Source: Dermabacteraceae bacterium TAE3-ERU27 (GTDB taxonomy: Bacteria; Actinomycetota; Actinomycetes; Actinomycetales; Dermabacteraceae). Taken from it: a stretch of DNA of 64,000 bases. Position 1 is the first letter of the stretch. Every line of letters begins with the position of its first letter. The notes beneath the pieces were generated by a model that did not search any database, was not told where the DNA came from, and saw only the letters and a program-made list of their open reading frames with translations. The translations under genes and the position numbers were made by a program. This document shows positions 36,879 through 46,168 of this stretch, piece by piece. Where the stretch lies: assembly GCA_019218415.1 (NCBI GenBank), contig JAHUUL010000001.1:62001-126000 (forward strand), written 5' to 3'.

Positions 36879-39800
36879 TTACCGCCCCGCCGGTTTTACG
36901 AACGGGAAGGAAAGCACCTCGCGAATGTTCGTGTCGGTCAGCAGCATAACCAGCCTGTCCACGCCGATACCGAGCCCGCCCGCCGGGGGCATGCCGTTTT
37001 CCAGCGCGTCCAGGAAGTCCTCGTCGATCTCCATCGCCTCCGGGTCGCCCGCGGCGGCCTTGAGGGACTGTTCGGTGAGGCGGCGGCGCTGCTCCAGCGG
37101 GTCGGCCAGTTCCGAATAGGCGGTGCCGATCTCCATACCGTTGGCCACCAGGTCCCAGCGCTCCACCAGGCCGGGGGCGCTGCGGTGCGGGCCCGTCAGG
37201 GGCGACGTTTCCAGGGGGAAATCGGTGTAGAAGGTCGGCTGGATGGTCTTTGGTTCGACCAGTTCGCCGTAGAGTTCCTCGATCAATGCTCCCGGCCCCA
37301 TGTCGTCACGCACGTGGATTTCGTGCTTGCGTGCCAGGCAGAGCAGGTCCTCGAAGTCAGTTTCCAGGCTGATCGGCATACCGACGGCTTCTGACACCGC
37401 ATCGCACACGCTCACCGTGCGCCACGGGCCGGAAACGTCGGTCAGCTTCGCCGCCGCAGAATCATCGTGCACGTCGGAAAGCGGCAGCAGGGGGGAGCCG
37501 TAGAGGGCGGTCGCGGCGGCCTTGATCATGCGTTCGGTCAGGTGGCGCATGACCGTGTAATCCGCGTACGGCGCATAAGCTTCCAGGGCCGTGAACTCCG
37601 GGTTGTGGGTAGCGTCGGCGCCCTCGTTACGGAAGTTGCGCCCAATCTCGAAGATCGGGCCAAGCTGCCCGACCAGCAGGCGCTTCAAGTAAAGTTCCGG
37701 CGCGATGCGCAGCGTCAGGTCCATGCCGTAGGCGTTAATGTGCGTGCGGAACGGGCGCGCGCTCGCGCCGCCGTGCACCACGTTCAGCATCGGGGTTTCC
37801 ACCTCTATGTAGCCCTCCCCCGCCAGGAAGGAGCGCACGGCGGAAACCACCTTGGCGCGCGCCACCAAAAGGCCGGCCTCGCGCGGGTGCACGATCAGAT
37901 CCGTGGAGCGCCTGCGTAGGCGGCTCTCCGGATCGTCGAACGCGGTGAACGGGATCGGCTGCAGCGCCTTGGCCGCCATCACCCAGTTGCGCGCCAGCAG
38001 GGACCTTTCGCCGCTGCGGGAACGTCCGCAGTGGCCTTGCACCTGGAGCAGATCGCCGGTGTCAACCAGTCTTTGCAGCAACCGCAGGCTGTCGGCCCCC
38101 AGGCGCTCACGTTCCGCCACCACCTGAATGTTGCGCCCACCGTAGGTGAGGCCGACGAAGCTGATCCCGCCGTGGTGGCGCAGGTAGCGCACCCTGCCCG
38201 CCAGGGTGAAGCGGCGCGGCCGCTGCCCGCGGCGCTGGGGCTGGCGCAGAGCATCCCATACCTCGCCGAACGAGTCCGGGGCGGCCAGGCCAATCGGGTA
38301 GGGTTCCATGCCCGCCTCGCGCAGCGCGAGGGCATGCCGCACGCGGTGCCGGGACTGGTCGGAGCGGCGCGGCTCCAGGCTTGCCAGGTCTATCTTGCGG
38401 CGCGAAACCTCTTCGGCCTGGGCCAGCTGGCTCGCGCTCAGGCGTTCCCCGCCGTCCCCGGAACGCAGGAACGGCACGGGCACAAACCCCTCGGCGATAC
38501 CCGCCGCGAAAGCCACCCTCACGAACGAGAGCGAACCGTCGAAGCAGAGGTAACGCGGCACCCATTCCGGGTGATACTTCTGGTTTGCCCGGTAGAGGCT
38601 TTCTAGCTGGAAGAAGCGATCCAGCCTGCCGAGCAGGCGGGAATTGAAGCGCGTGAACGGGCTGGCCCCCAGCCGCTGCGCCTCCTCGAATATCCCCCTG
38701 AACATGGCAAAGTTCAGGCTGACCTCGGTTATCCCGTGGTCCGGGCCGTCCTCCAGGAGGCTCGCCACCATAAGTTCGTTCACGCCGTTCGGTGCCTGCG
38801 GGCTGCGGCGCATCAGATCCAGGGAGGCGCCGGTGCGGCCCCAGGGAACGAACGACAGGAAGCCCTGCATCTCTCCCTGCTCATCGTGCGCGGAGACCAG
38901 CACGCAGTTGCCGTCGGCGGGATCGGCAAGCCTGCCGAGAGCCATCGAATAGCCGCGCTCCGGGCCGCCCTCGCGCCATTCGTCGGTCAGCCTGACCAGT
39001 TTCGCCATCTCCGGCTCAGAAAGCTCGCTGTGTCGGCGAATCTTCACGCTCATCCCGGCCTTGCGGGCGTGGTTTACCGCGCGGCGCACCGGCGTCATGG
39101 AGGTGTTGGCCAGATCGAAACGGGAGCTGTGCAGGATGGCTTCGTCGCCCATCGGGAACACCTGCAGGCCGGCGTCGGCCCAGGCGCGGGCGCTTTTTTC
39201 ACCGGAGGAAATCACTGCGGGGACCCAGCCGTAGCGGCGGGCGCGGTTCATGAACTCCGCGATCGCGGCGGGCCAGGCCGAGGCGGGGCCGACGGGATCG
39301 CCGGAGGCCAGCGCCACCGAACCGATCACCCGGTAGGCGATGGCCGCCCTGCCGTCGGGGGAAAAGATCAGGGTCTTGTCGCGGCGGGTGGCGAAGTAGG
39401 AGAGCGAATCTAGCTGCCCGTATTCCGCGAGCAGGGCGCGCAGCGCCACCTCTTTTTCGCCCGTCCACTGGGTGGCGCGGCGGGAGGAACGCATGAATAC
39501 GTAGGCGGTGAGGAAGATAGTCAGGCCCACCAGCATGCCGGAAACCCCACGGATCCAGTGCGGCACGCCCTTGATGTCCTGCAACGGGCCATCCACCAGG
39601 CCGAGCGCTCGCGCCACCGCGTTGGAAAGGATGCGCCAATCGAAGATTGCCGCCCCGCCGGTCAGCATCACCAGCACGTGCGTCACCGCCACGCTGATTA
39701 CGAAGCCGGTAACGAAAACCCCGGTCGCGAGCAGCAGGGAGCCGGGGCTAAGCCTGGCCGGGAAGCGGCTACGCACCCACCAGGCGAGCCAGAGCAGCGC

Positions 39801-40217
39801 GCCGGAGATCAGGATCAAAATAATGTTTTGCACTACCTCCCCGAGAACATCAGGGTCGCTTTGCAAAAGCTTCAGCGGGGGAAGTTCGGAATCCAGGAAT
39901 ATCAGCAGGATGAGCAGCGAACTCACAAAAATCCCGAGCAGCTGGAAGAGGGCCACGAAGATAAGCGCCACGCACTTGCGGCGCAGCAGCGCACCCGAAA
40001 GCAGCGTCAGCAGGGCGACCGACACCAGGGAGGGACTGAGGGGAACGTTTAGGCCCGTGAAGAGGATTTCTATCAGGCTCTGTCGCGGACCGTAGGAGCG
40101 GCGAAACAGCAGCAGAAAAACCGACGAGATAGCGGCGAATGTGTACGTCCACACTATGACCCGAGCCCAGGTTTCCCTGCGTCCCACGGTGACTGAGCTC
40201 GAGGCATCCCCGGACAT
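36879..40217 (-). CDS. lysX: LysX: lysyl-phosphatidylglycerol synthase fused to lysyl-tRNA synthetase
   Basis: About 1112 residues from ATG 40217, which follows AAGGAG by eight bases. A longer reading to 40277 would run into a terminator hairpin and is rejected. Residues ~1-240 hold about seven membrane segments. Residues ~260-570 are the DUF2156/MprF synthase domain (FSPDGRAAIAYRVIGSVALA; SLNFAMFRGIFEEAQRL). Residues ~660-760 form the OB fold and ~790-1110 the class II LysRS core, with EIGRNFRNEGADATHNPEFT and GIGVDRLVMLLTD. The enzyme charges tRNA-Lys and transfers lysine to phosphatidylglycerol, lowering surface negative charge and giving resistance to cationic peptides. This fusion is typical of Actinobacteria. 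Confidence 0.92.
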   Translation of the reverse strand: MSGDASSSVTVGRRETWARVIVWTYTFAAISSVFLLLFRRSYGPRQSLIEILFTGLNVPLSPSLVSVALLTLLSGALLRRKCVALIFVALFQLLGIFVSSLLILLIFLDSELPPLKLLQSDPDVLGEVVQNIILILISGALLWLAWWVRSRFPARLSPGSLLLATGVFVTGFVISVAVTHVLVMLTGGAAIFDWRILSNAVARALGLVDGPLQDIKGVPHWIRGVSGMLVGLTIFLTAYVFMRSSRRATQWTGEKEVALRALLAEYGQLDSLSYFATRRDKTLIFSPDGRAAIAYRVIGSVALASGDPVGPASAWPAAIAEFMNRARRYGWVPAVISSGEKSARAWADAGLQVFPMGDEAILHSSRFDLANTSMTPVRRAVNHARKAGMSVKIRRHSELSEPEMAKLVRLTDEWREGGPERGYSMALGRLADPADGNCVLVSAHDEQGEMQGFLSFVPWGRTGASLDLMRRSPQAPNGVNELMVASLLEDGPDHGITEVSLNFAMFRGIFEEAQRLGASPFTRFNSRLLGRLDRFFQLESLYRANQKYHPEWVPRYLCFDGSLSFVRVAFAAGIAEGFVPVPFLRSGDGGERLSASQLAQAEEVSRRKIDLASLEPRRSDQSRHRVRHALALREAGMEPYPIGLAAPDSFGEVWDALRQPQRRGQRPRRFTLAGRVRYLRHHGGISFVGLTYGGRNIQVVAERERLGADSLRLLQRLVDTGDLLQVQGHCGRSRSGERSLLARNWVMAAKALQPIPFTAFDDPESRLRRRSTDLIVHPREAGLLVARAKVVSAVRSFLAGEGYIEVETPMLNVVHGGASARPFRTHINAYGMDLTLRIAPELYLKRLLVGQLGPIFEIGRNFRNEGADATHNPEFTALEAYAPYADYTVMRHLTERMIKAAATALYGSPLLPLSDVHDDSAAAKLTDVSGPWRTVSVCDAVSEAVGMPISLETDFEDLLCLARKHEIHVRDDMGPGALIEELYGELVEPKTIQPTFYTDFPLETSPLTGPHRSAPGLVERWDLVANGMEIGTAYSELADPLEQRRRLTEQSLKAAAGDPEAMEIDEDFLDALENGMPPAGGLGIGVDRLVMLLTDTNIREVLSFPFVKPAGR

Positions 40218-40249
40218 ACTGCGGCTCCTTATGCGCGTAACTTTATTCG

Positions 40250-40278
40250 GGTGCTCCCCGCACAGTCCGGGGAGCACC
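40250..40278 (-). terminator. Hairpin between the DHA2 exporter and lysX
   Basis: A perfect 11-bp stem GGTGCTCCCCG/CGGGGAGCACC with a seven-base loop lies 11 bases past the exporter stop and about 33 bases before the lysX ATG. There is no clear T-run. It separates the exporter transcript from lysX. Confidence 0.7.
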
Positions 40279-40288
40279 TGACAGTAGT

Positions 40289-41908
40289 TTACGCGCGCGA
40301 AACCCGGGCTACCTGAATGGCTCCCAGCAGGCCGAGGACCAGGAAGAATACCGCCCCAAAGATAGCCACTCGGCTCGCGTCAGTGAACATTGCATCCAGG
40401 TTCGCGAGCAGCGCGCCGGGAACGTGCTGGGCGCGCAATCCCTGGAGCGCGGAACCCGCGCTGTCGTGCACGGCCTTGGCCATCGCGGCCTCGCGCCCGG
40501 TGAACCCCGCCCCGATCCGGGAGATGGTGCCCGCGAGCAACGCCCCGGCCACGGACGCCCCGATAGCGCTGCCGATCTGGCGGGCAGTGGACTGGGTGGC
40601 TGACCCCTGACCGGACTGGTCCGTGGGAACGTCGGCCAGGATGGTGCTGGTGAGCTGCGCAGACGCGATGCCAAGGCCGAAGCCGTAAACCACCAGCAGC
40701 AGGGTGACTGCCGCCAGGGAACCGTCGGGCCGCAGGATGAAAGCGAGCACGCCCAGGCCTACCACCTCAAGGAACAGGCCGAGCACTACCGTTAACGGCG
40801 CACCCAGACGCCCGGCTATGTGGCGGGCGGCAGCGCCCGAGACGAACGCGCCGCAGGCCATGGCCACCAGCACCAGGCCCGCTTGCAGGGTGCTGAGCGC
40901 GCGAACGTTCACCAGGTACAGCGGCAGGATGAAGATCAGCCCGAATTCGCCCACGGCAACCGCCATCGCGGTCAGGTTGCCCCAGCGGAAGGTGGGGATC
41001 CTGAACAGGGTGAGGTCGAGCAGCACCTCGCGGACGTTGCGCGCCAGGTACTTCTCCCAGGCCAGGAAACAGGCGAGCAGGGACACGCCTATAAGGAGCA
41101 CCGCCGGCACGATGGAAAGCCCGGCGGGGCCGTGAATTTCCCTGCCGAAGATTTCCAGCGGCAGCTTCTCCCGCCACCAGCCGAGCGAGGTCGATTCGAT
41201 GATGCCGAACACGATCAGCCCGAACGCGCCACCGCTGAGCAGCGCGCCGGGGATGTCGAGGGAATGCCCACGGGTGCCCGACGCGGAGGGATCGGCCTGC
41301 GCGCGGGTGTTTGCCACCCAGGCGAGCGCGCCGACAACGATGAGCAGGCCCAGGGGCAGGTTCACGTAGAAGATCCACCGCCACGAAAACGAGGTGGTGA
41401 GCCAGCCACCGAGCAGCGGCCCCACCGCCGCAGCCCCGGACATGACCGCGCCCCAAATACCGAATGCGGCCGCGCGTTCCTTACCGCGGAAGGTGGCGTT
41501 CACGGTGGAGAGTGTGGAGGGCATGATGAGCGCCCCGCCGATGCCCTGCACGAAACGCGCCATGATCAGGCTGCTTGCCCCGGTTGCCAGGCCAGCCCAC
41601 ATGGAGGAACCGACGAACAGGAAGATGCCGATGATCAGCATGGTGCGCCGCCCGAAACGGTCCCCGAGACGCCCGGAGAGCAGCAGGAGGGCGGAGAAGA
41701 TAACGGCGTAGAGGGAGTTGACCCACTGCGCGTTGGTGATGCTGAGTTTCAGGTCGGAGATGATGTCGGGCAGCGCGACCGAAACGATCGAGCCGTCTAG
41801 CACTATCAGCGACAAGCTCAGAGCCAAAACCCCGAGCGCCTTCCAGCGGCGGGGGTCTGCCTGGGGAGCCTCGCTCCCCGGTTGCTTATTCATTGCTAGA
41901 TCTGCCAT
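40289..41908 (-). CDS. DHA2-family (EmrB/QacA-type) MFS drug exporter
   Basis: A 539-residue transporter with about fourteen membrane segments. VLDGSIVSVALPDIISDL at the start is the family's LDxTIVNVALP motif, LSGRLGDRFGRRTMLIIGI is the cytoplasmic motif A, and GGALIMPSTLSTVNATFRG is motif C-like. It uses the proton gradient to expel hydrophobic or cationic compounds; no regulator gene of the TetR or MarR type is next to it. ATG 41908 or an in-frame ATG at 41893 could start it. A 152-base gap on its right should hold the promoter. Confidence 0.88.
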   Translation of the reverse strand: MADLAMNKQPGSEAPQADPRRWKALGVLALSLSLIVLDGSIVSVALPDIISDLKLSITNAQWVNSLYAVIFSALLLLSGRLGDRFGRRTMLIIGIFLFVGSSMWAGLATGASSLIMARFVQGIGGALIMPSTLSTVNATFRGKERAAAFGIWGAVMSGAAAVGPLLGGWLTTSFSWRWIFYVNLPLGLLIVVGALAWVANTRAQADPSASGTRGHSLDIPGALLSGGAFGLIVFGIIESTSLGWWREKLPLEIFGREIHGPAGLSIVPAVLLIGVSLLACFLAWEKYLARNVREVLLDLTLFRIPTFRWGNLTAMAVAVGEFGLIFILPLYLVNVRALSTLQAGLVLVAMACGAFVSGAAARHIAGRLGAPLTVVLGLFLEVVGLGVLAFILRPDGSLAAVTLLLVVYGFGLGIASAQLTSTILADVPTDQSGQGSATQSTARQIGSAIGASVAGALLAGTISRIGAGFTGREAAMAKAVHDSAGSALQGLRAQHVPGALLANLDAMFTDASRVAIFGAVFFLVLGLLGAIQVARVSRA

Positions 41909-42060
41909 GTAATTATTTTATGACGCACTGTCAGAAAAAGAGCCAACGAGAATCCACCCAATGTTGTCTGCTTGGTTACAGGGTGCATTGGTTATAGGGC
42001 GCAGCCAGGGAAGGCTTTCGCTGTTGCCGACCGGTGCGCGGCGGACGATACGGACCACCA

Positions 42061-42933
42061 TCAGAGGGCCGTCTGCCTGCGCAGCACCGCGGGGCGCATG
42101 ATGTCCAGGTCAACGTTCCCGGCGATCCCCGGCACGCGGGCCTTGAAAGTTACCTGCCAAATCGCGTGTTCACCCTCCGGACGATTATTGGCGTAGTACC
42201 ACTGGGGCCTCTCCACCTCGGCGGGTGTGCCGTAGGCGTTGCGCCAGGGCTGGGAGGTGTAGACGACGACCCTCCTACCCCAGGCGCGCTCGACCAGCTT
42301 CACGAAAGTGTCCACTTCCGCGTTCACCTTTTCCCCGGGCGGCCGGGCATCGCACACGCCGTCAAACTCGAGATCGACCACCGGGGGCAGGGAGTCTTCC
42401 ACCACGGGCACGGTCTCGAGGAAGAAACGAGCCTGATCCAGGCCGGAGGAACACAGCGTGAAGTAGTGGTATGCGCCGACGGTTATCCCGTGCTTGCGCG
42501 CCCCCTCCCAGTTTTGGGCGAAGTGGGCGTCGGTAAAGCCGACGCCCTCGGTGGCCTTGAGGTAGGCGTAGGTGACGCCGGAATCCGCCACCCACTTCCA
42601 GTTGATTTCTTCCTGGTGATTGGAGACGTCGATCCCGAGCACCTCACCGGGGGCCAGCTTTATGCCGCGCGGGAGCTGCTGCCGGATCTCCGAGCCGGGA
42701 GGGTTCTCCTTCACGACCATCGCCTTCGGGTTCGCCGGTTTCCAGTTCCTGCCTATCGGCACGCCGTCCCCCAAAACCTGCACCGGGGCGGCCTGATTTG
42801 CTTCGCCGGGGCCGCTAAATAGCGATACCACCAGAGATATCAGGTAGAAAATCAGGCTGATGAGCAGCAGCAAGATCGCCAGCGCCACGATGCGGCGCCG
42901 GCGATAGATCTGTTCCCGTGTGTAGCGCGGCAC
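42061..42933 (-). CDS. GH25 lysozyme-like muramidase, membrane anchored
   Basis: A 290-residue protein starting at GTG 42933. A basic N-terminus (REQIYRRRRIVAL) followed by a ~25-residue hydrophobic stretch anchors it with the catalytic domain outside. Residues ~95-285 are a GH25 TIM barrel: LGIDVSNHQEEINWKWV, YAYLKATEGVGFTDAHF and GITVGAYHYFTL, with the catalytic Asp/Glu pair at VVDLEFDG. It hydrolyses the N-acetylmuramic acid to N-acetylglucosamine bond of peptidoglycan, probably for wall remodelling. There is no cell-wall-binding repeat. It stands alone next to the long non-coding region at 42934-43638. Confidence 0.87.
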   Translation of the reverse strand: MPRYTREQIYRRRRIVALAILLLLISLIFYLISLVVSLFSGPGEANQAAPVQVLGDGVPIGRNWKPANPKAMVVKENPPGSEIRQQLPRGIKLAPGEVLGIDVSNHQEEINWKWVADSGVTYAYLKATEGVGFTDAHFAQNWEGARKHGITVGAYHYFTLCSSGLDQARFFLETVPVVEDSLPPVVDLEFDGVCDARPPGEKVNAEVDTFVKLVERAWGRRVVVYTSQPWRNAYGTPAEVERPQWYYANNRPEGEHAIWQVTFKARVPGIAGNVDLDIMRPAVLRRQTAL

Positions 42934-42983
42934 AGGGGAAGTCTACGGGAGCGCCACTCTACTTTTAACGCCTGGGGCACTTA

Positions 42984-43124
42984 CTTTTAACGTCTAGGTG
43001 CACTTTCTGCGGCTATTTCTAAGCCGCTTACGCCCAGGTGCACTAAGCGCTACGAAAACGCCGTTTAACCCCCAGAAAGTGCACCTGAACGTTAGGGGTA
43101 ACCAAAAGTGCACCCAGGTGTCAG
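42984..43124 (+). repeat. Tetrad repeat element, copy 1
   Basis: Four GTGCAC motifs begin at 42998, 43038, 43079 and 43108, at intervals of 40, 41 and 29 bases. The first two read AACGTCT/ACGCCC-aGGTGCACT and the last two are in reverse orientation (AGTGCACCTGAACGTTA type). A GTTTAAC core lies between motifs two and three. The layout is the same as in the three other copies, so the element is a conserved unit, not chance. Confidence 0.85.
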
Positions 43125-43225
43125 GCTCGCGCCCCTCCGTCGCGCACCCCTCCACCACCCTCAACACACAAGCCCGCCCATCACGCCTACCAGGGGGTAA
43201 TCACACCGTTGTAGTAATCCCCAGC

Positions 43226-43608
43226 AGTGGAAAACCTTGTGGAAAACTGGGGAAAGGTGGGCATAACCGACCTTTTAACGCACATCCAACCCCCTCGGCG
43301 ACCGCAGATTACCCACAGCGGAAGGCGTTACCCACACGCTATTTGGAGCCACTCAAAGAAACCCCAGGAACAGGGGTTTTCGCTGGTCGTACAGGTGTTC
43401 GGGCTGTCATTACACTGTCACCAGCAAAACTACACTCGTGTAATTTGTCCCCACCTGTGGATAACCTTGTGAATAAACCGGGTAACCATGTGCAGATAGT
43501 GCAAATCTTGTGGAAACTTAGGGGATTGTGGATTAGTTCTGTTTCCAGACACCTGTGGACGACACTCCCGACCGCGTAGCGGCACACCTAGCGCCGCCGC
43601 TGTCCACA
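43226..43608. other. Cluster of DnaA-box-like nonamers (candidate replication-initiator binding region)
   Basis: Perfect matches to TTWTNCACA lie at 43238 (TTTTCCACA, minus), 43456 (TTATCCACA, minus) and 43468 (TTATTCACA, minus). One-mismatch sites lie at 43226, 43309, 43328, 43445, 43509, 43527 and 43600 (the last, CTGTCCACA, is one off the actinobacterial TTGTCCACA), and a weaker one at 43554. Seven of the eleven read on the minus strand. The region is non-coding and AT-richer than its surroundings. No dnaA or dnaN gene is in the window, so this is either an origin separated from dnaA or a DnaA-titration site. Confidence 0.65.
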
Positions 43609-43638
43609 GCGCGGCCGCCAACGGTCGGTAAGTTACGG

Positions 43639-44262
43639 CTACGCCTCGCTGCCGCCCCGCAACCGCGCATCGCCAACCCCATCCCCCACGGCGAGCGCCT
43701 CCCGCGCCGCAATCGCCAGCGCCCGGCCGCTCACCAGCAGATCCAGATCAGACTCCGCGGGAACGTGCACGAACCCGGCGCGGCAGCCCTCGGCAACGCC
43801 GTGTAGCAGCAGGTAGAGCAGGTCGTTACACACGTAGGTGCCCGCGTGATAGGAGAGGCTGGCGGGAATGTCGGCGCGCCCCAGGGCGGCCACGATCGCC
43901 TTGCACGGCAGGGTGGAGAAGTGGGCGTCCGGACCGTCGGCCACGATTCTTTCGTCCAGCGGCTGCGCGCCCGCGTTATCGGGAATGCGGGCATCGCGCA
44001 GGTTGATGCCGATTCTCTCCGGCGTAACGGCTTTACGCCCGGCGGCCAGTCCGGCGGCGATCACCACCCTGGGCTTTTCCGTTTCCACCAGCCGCAGCAG
44101 TTCCCGCGCGGCGACGCCGAACTCCACGGGCAGTTCTTTGGCTTCGGCCCGGATCCCCTCTCCGGAAAGCAGTTTCGCGGCATATTGGGCCGCGCTCCAG
44201 GAGGGGTTGCTGGCGTCTCCGCCGAAAGGCGCGAAACCGGAAAAGAGAACGTCTAGGGCCAT
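43639..44262 (-). CDS. pcp: Pyroglutamyl-peptidase I
   Basis: A 207-residue cysteine peptidase of family C15. The start VLFSGFAPFGGDASNPSW is the family hallmark. The catalytic triad can be placed at Glu in KELPVEFGVA, Cys in SLSYHAGTYVCNDLLY and His in GFVHVPAE. It removes N-terminal pyroglutamate from peptides in the cytoplasm. It stands alone, 46 bases after the rhomboid gene stop on the same strand, with the DnaA-box region beyond its own stop. Confidence 0.92.
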   Translation of the reverse strand: MALDVLFSGFAPFGGDASNPSWSAAQYAAKLLSGEGIRAEAKELPVEFGVAARELLRLVETEKPRVVIAAGLAAGRKAVTPERIGINLRDARIPDNAGAQPLDERIVADGPDAHFSTLPCKAIVAALGRADIPASLSYHAGTYVCNDLLYLLLHGVAEGCRAGFVHVPAESDLDLLVSGRALAIAAREALAVGDGVGDARLRGGSEA

Positions 44263-44308
44263 GCCCCCAGGGTACGCCGCGCGCCCTATCGGGCCGGGTA
44301 GCCTGCGA

Positions 44309-45418
44309 CTAAAAGATTCCCAGAGCTATGGAACGACCCAGTACCACTAGCAGCATTGCGGCGGGGATCACCACGAGCAGCAGCGCGTGCAGCACGTTCG
44401 TCTTTACCGCCGCAGCCCGCCTATCGCCACCGGGCCGCACCGCCACCCGCGTCTTTATCAGCAGCCAGGTGATAAGTGCCCCGGCGGCCAGACCGCCCAG
44501 GTGCGCCTCCCAGGCGATACCGGGAATGAACAGGGGAATCGCCAGGTTTATGCCCAGCAGCAGCATGATCGACTGCACGTCCTGACGGGTGCGGTAGGCG
44601 ACCACGAACATGGCCCCGAACAGGCCGAACACGCCACCGCTGGCACCCACGGCGGAGCGCAGCCAAGAGGTTCCCTCGATGGGGTCGCTCAGCAGCATGA
44701 ACGTGGCGTTACCGACGATTACCGATGCCAGGAACAGCGCCAGGAAACGCCAGCGGCCCATCACCGGCTCCAGGCTGTTGCCCAAAATCCAGAGGGCGTA
44801 GCCGTTAAACAGGATGTGGGCGATGCCGCCGTGCAAGAACGCGGCGGTGAGGAAGGTCCAGGGTTCCTCAAGCGCAAACACGGGCGAAAATGCGCCGTAT
44901 TGCAGCAGGAAATTGCCGAAGCCGACGCTTTGCAGTACGAAAACCGCCCCCATGATCCCGAGCAGCACGATTGTGACCAGGGGGTTTCCGGGGGTGAGCA
45001 GGGAACCGAAAATGGTGCGCGGCAGGGCCTGCGGCGCAGCGGAAACGCAATCGGGGCACTGCACGCCGACGGCTGCGGGCCGGTGGCAGTCGATGCAGAC
45101 CGGCTGCTGGCAGCGCTGGCAGCGCACGAAGCTCACGCGGTCGGGGTGGCGCCGACAGGTCGGGGAACCCGCACCGTTACCTGCCGGGGGCACCTGTTCA
45201 CCGGCTCCCACGCCAAACTGGGGGCTACCTCCGGGCACGCCCGGCGCACCGTACGTCGGCCTGCTCCCGCCCGCTTCGCCGTAACCGTAAGTTCCGCTCT
45301 GACCGGGGGAAACCGGTCCGGGAGCCGACGGCGTGCCGGGGTACGGGCCGGGAGTAAACGAGGTACCTTCCGGCTGCTGTCCGTTGCCGAAATCGGGAAG
45401 CGAAGGGGGCTGGCTCAT
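44309..45418 (-). CDS. Rhomboid-family intramembrane serine protease with zinc-binding N-terminus
   Basis: A 369-residue protein. Residues ~1-80 are a Pro/Gly-rich disordered leader. Residues ~85-125 form a B-box/zinc-ribbon-like segment with eight Cys/His (CRRHPDRVSFVRCQRCQQPV and CIDCHRP...CPDC). Six or seven membrane segments follow. The catalytic serine lies in the GASGGVFGLFGA motif and the catalytic histidine in WEAHLGGLAAG; the HGGIAHILFNGYALW loop is also typical. It cleaves membrane proteins within the bilayer; targets are unknown. The rhomboid/ppiA pairing is widespread in Actinobacteria near the chromosomal origin. Confidence 0.9.
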   Translation of the reverse strand: MSQPPSLPDFGNGQQPEGTSFTPGPYPGTPSAPGPVSPGQSGTYGYGEAGGSRPTYGAPGVPGGSPQFGVGAGEQVPPAGNGAGSPTCRRHPDRVSFVRCQRCQQPVCIDCHRPAAVGVQCPDCVSAAPQALPRTIFGSLLTPGNPLVTIVLLGIMGAVFVLQSVGFGNFLLQYGAFSPVFALEEPWTFLTAAFLHGGIAHILFNGYALWILGNSLEPVMGRWRFLALFLASVIVGNATFMLLSDPIEGTSWLRSAVGASGGVFGLFGAMFVVAYRTRQDVQSIMLLLGINLAIPLFIPGIAWEAHLGGLAAGALITWLLIKTRVAVRPGGDRRAAAVKTNVLHALLLVVIPAAMLLVVLGRSIALGIF

Positions 45419-45543
45419 TCCTTATGTCTACACGATCTAGGCCGGACACGAAAACCGCGTGCGGGAAAGGCCCCGCCCCGGATCGGGCGTGAGCACCAAT
45501 CTGGCCGCAAGGAATCTGATCACGGTAGAAAGCGTTAGCAAAG

Positions 45544-45574
45544 CGGAAGGCCCCGCATTAAGCGGGGCCTTCCG
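45544..45574 (-). terminator. Hairpin terminator after ppiA
   Basis: A perfect 13-bp stem CGGAAGGCCCCGC/GCGGGGCCTTCCG with a five-base ATTAA loop lies about 60 bases past the ppiA stop on the minus strand. CTTTGCT follows on that strand. It separates ppiA from the rhomboid gene. Confidence 0.8.
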
Positions 45575-45631
45575 TCCGGGGTCACGGCCACGCCTTCGCG
45601 GGCCGATCTCCTAACGTCTTTTCGCTGACGC

Positions 45632-46168
45632 TTACTTCTCGATGGTGACCGAGTTGATGGTGACGTCCTCCAGCGGACGGTCACGCATGTCGGTGTTGGC
45701 GGAAGCGATCGCGTCAACCACGCGCTTCGACTCTTCGTCGGCAACCTCACCGAACACGGTGTGCTTGCCCATCAGGTGCGGGGTGGGGGCAACCGTGATG
45801 AAGAACTGGGAGCCGTTGGTGCCTGCGGGGCGACCGGTCAGGGCGTTCATGCGCTTGCCCGCGTTGGCCATGGCCAGCACGTAGGGAGCGTTGAAGTCCT
45901 TTTCCGAGATCTCGTCATCGAAGGTGTAGCCGGGGCCGCCGGTGCCGGTGCCCAGCGGGCAGCCGCCCTGAATCATGAAGCCGTCGATAACGCGGTGGAA
46001 AACCAGGCCGTCGTAGAACGGGCGGGAGGTCTTTTCGCCCGTCGCCGGATCGGTGAACTCCTTTTCGCCGGTGGCAAGGCCAGCGAAGTTAGCTACGGTC
46101 TTGGGGGCGTGCTCCGGGAAAAGCTCCATGCGGATATCGCCTGCGGAAGTATGAAGGGTTGCAAACAT
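45632..46168 (-). CDS. ppiA: Peptidyl-prolyl cis-trans isomerase, cyclophilin type
   Basis: A 178-residue cyclophilin. It starts FATLHTSAGDIRMELFPEHA, then has FYDGLVFHRVIDGFMIQGGC with the catalytic Arg and the Phe/Met/Gln active-site residues, and MANAGKRMNALTGRPAGTNG with SQFFITVAPTPHL and HTVFGEV. It speeds prolyl isomerisation during protein folding. With no signal peptide it is probably cytoplasmic, as in mycobacterial PpiA. It is transcribed alone from the 312-base divergent region on its right and ended by the hairpin at 45544. Confidence 0.92.
   Translation of the reverse strand: MFATLHTSAGDIRMELFPEHAPKTVANFAGLATGEKEFTDPATGEKTSRPFYDGLVFHRVIDGFMIQGGCPLGTGTGGPGYTFDDEISEKDFNAPYVLAMANAGKRMNALTGRPAGTNGSQFFITVAPTPHLMGKHTVFGEVADEESKRVVDAIASANTDMRDRPLEDVTINSVTIEK

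Larger units (their letters stand above)
42934..43638. other. Non-coding region: tetrad element followed by DnaA-box cluster
   Basis: This 705-base gap has no credible gene. The left part (42984-43124) is a full copy of the tetrad repeat, with a degenerate extra motif before it at 42964-42982. The right part (43226-43608) holds many DnaA-box-like nonamers and is richer in A and T than the flanking genes. Both are described separately. Confidence 0.8.

Noticed and set aside
36879-40277. Longer lysX starting at 40277
   Set aside because: The extra 20 codons run through the 11-bp hairpin at 40250-40278 and lack a ribosome site, while ATG 40217 has AAGGAG at the right distance.
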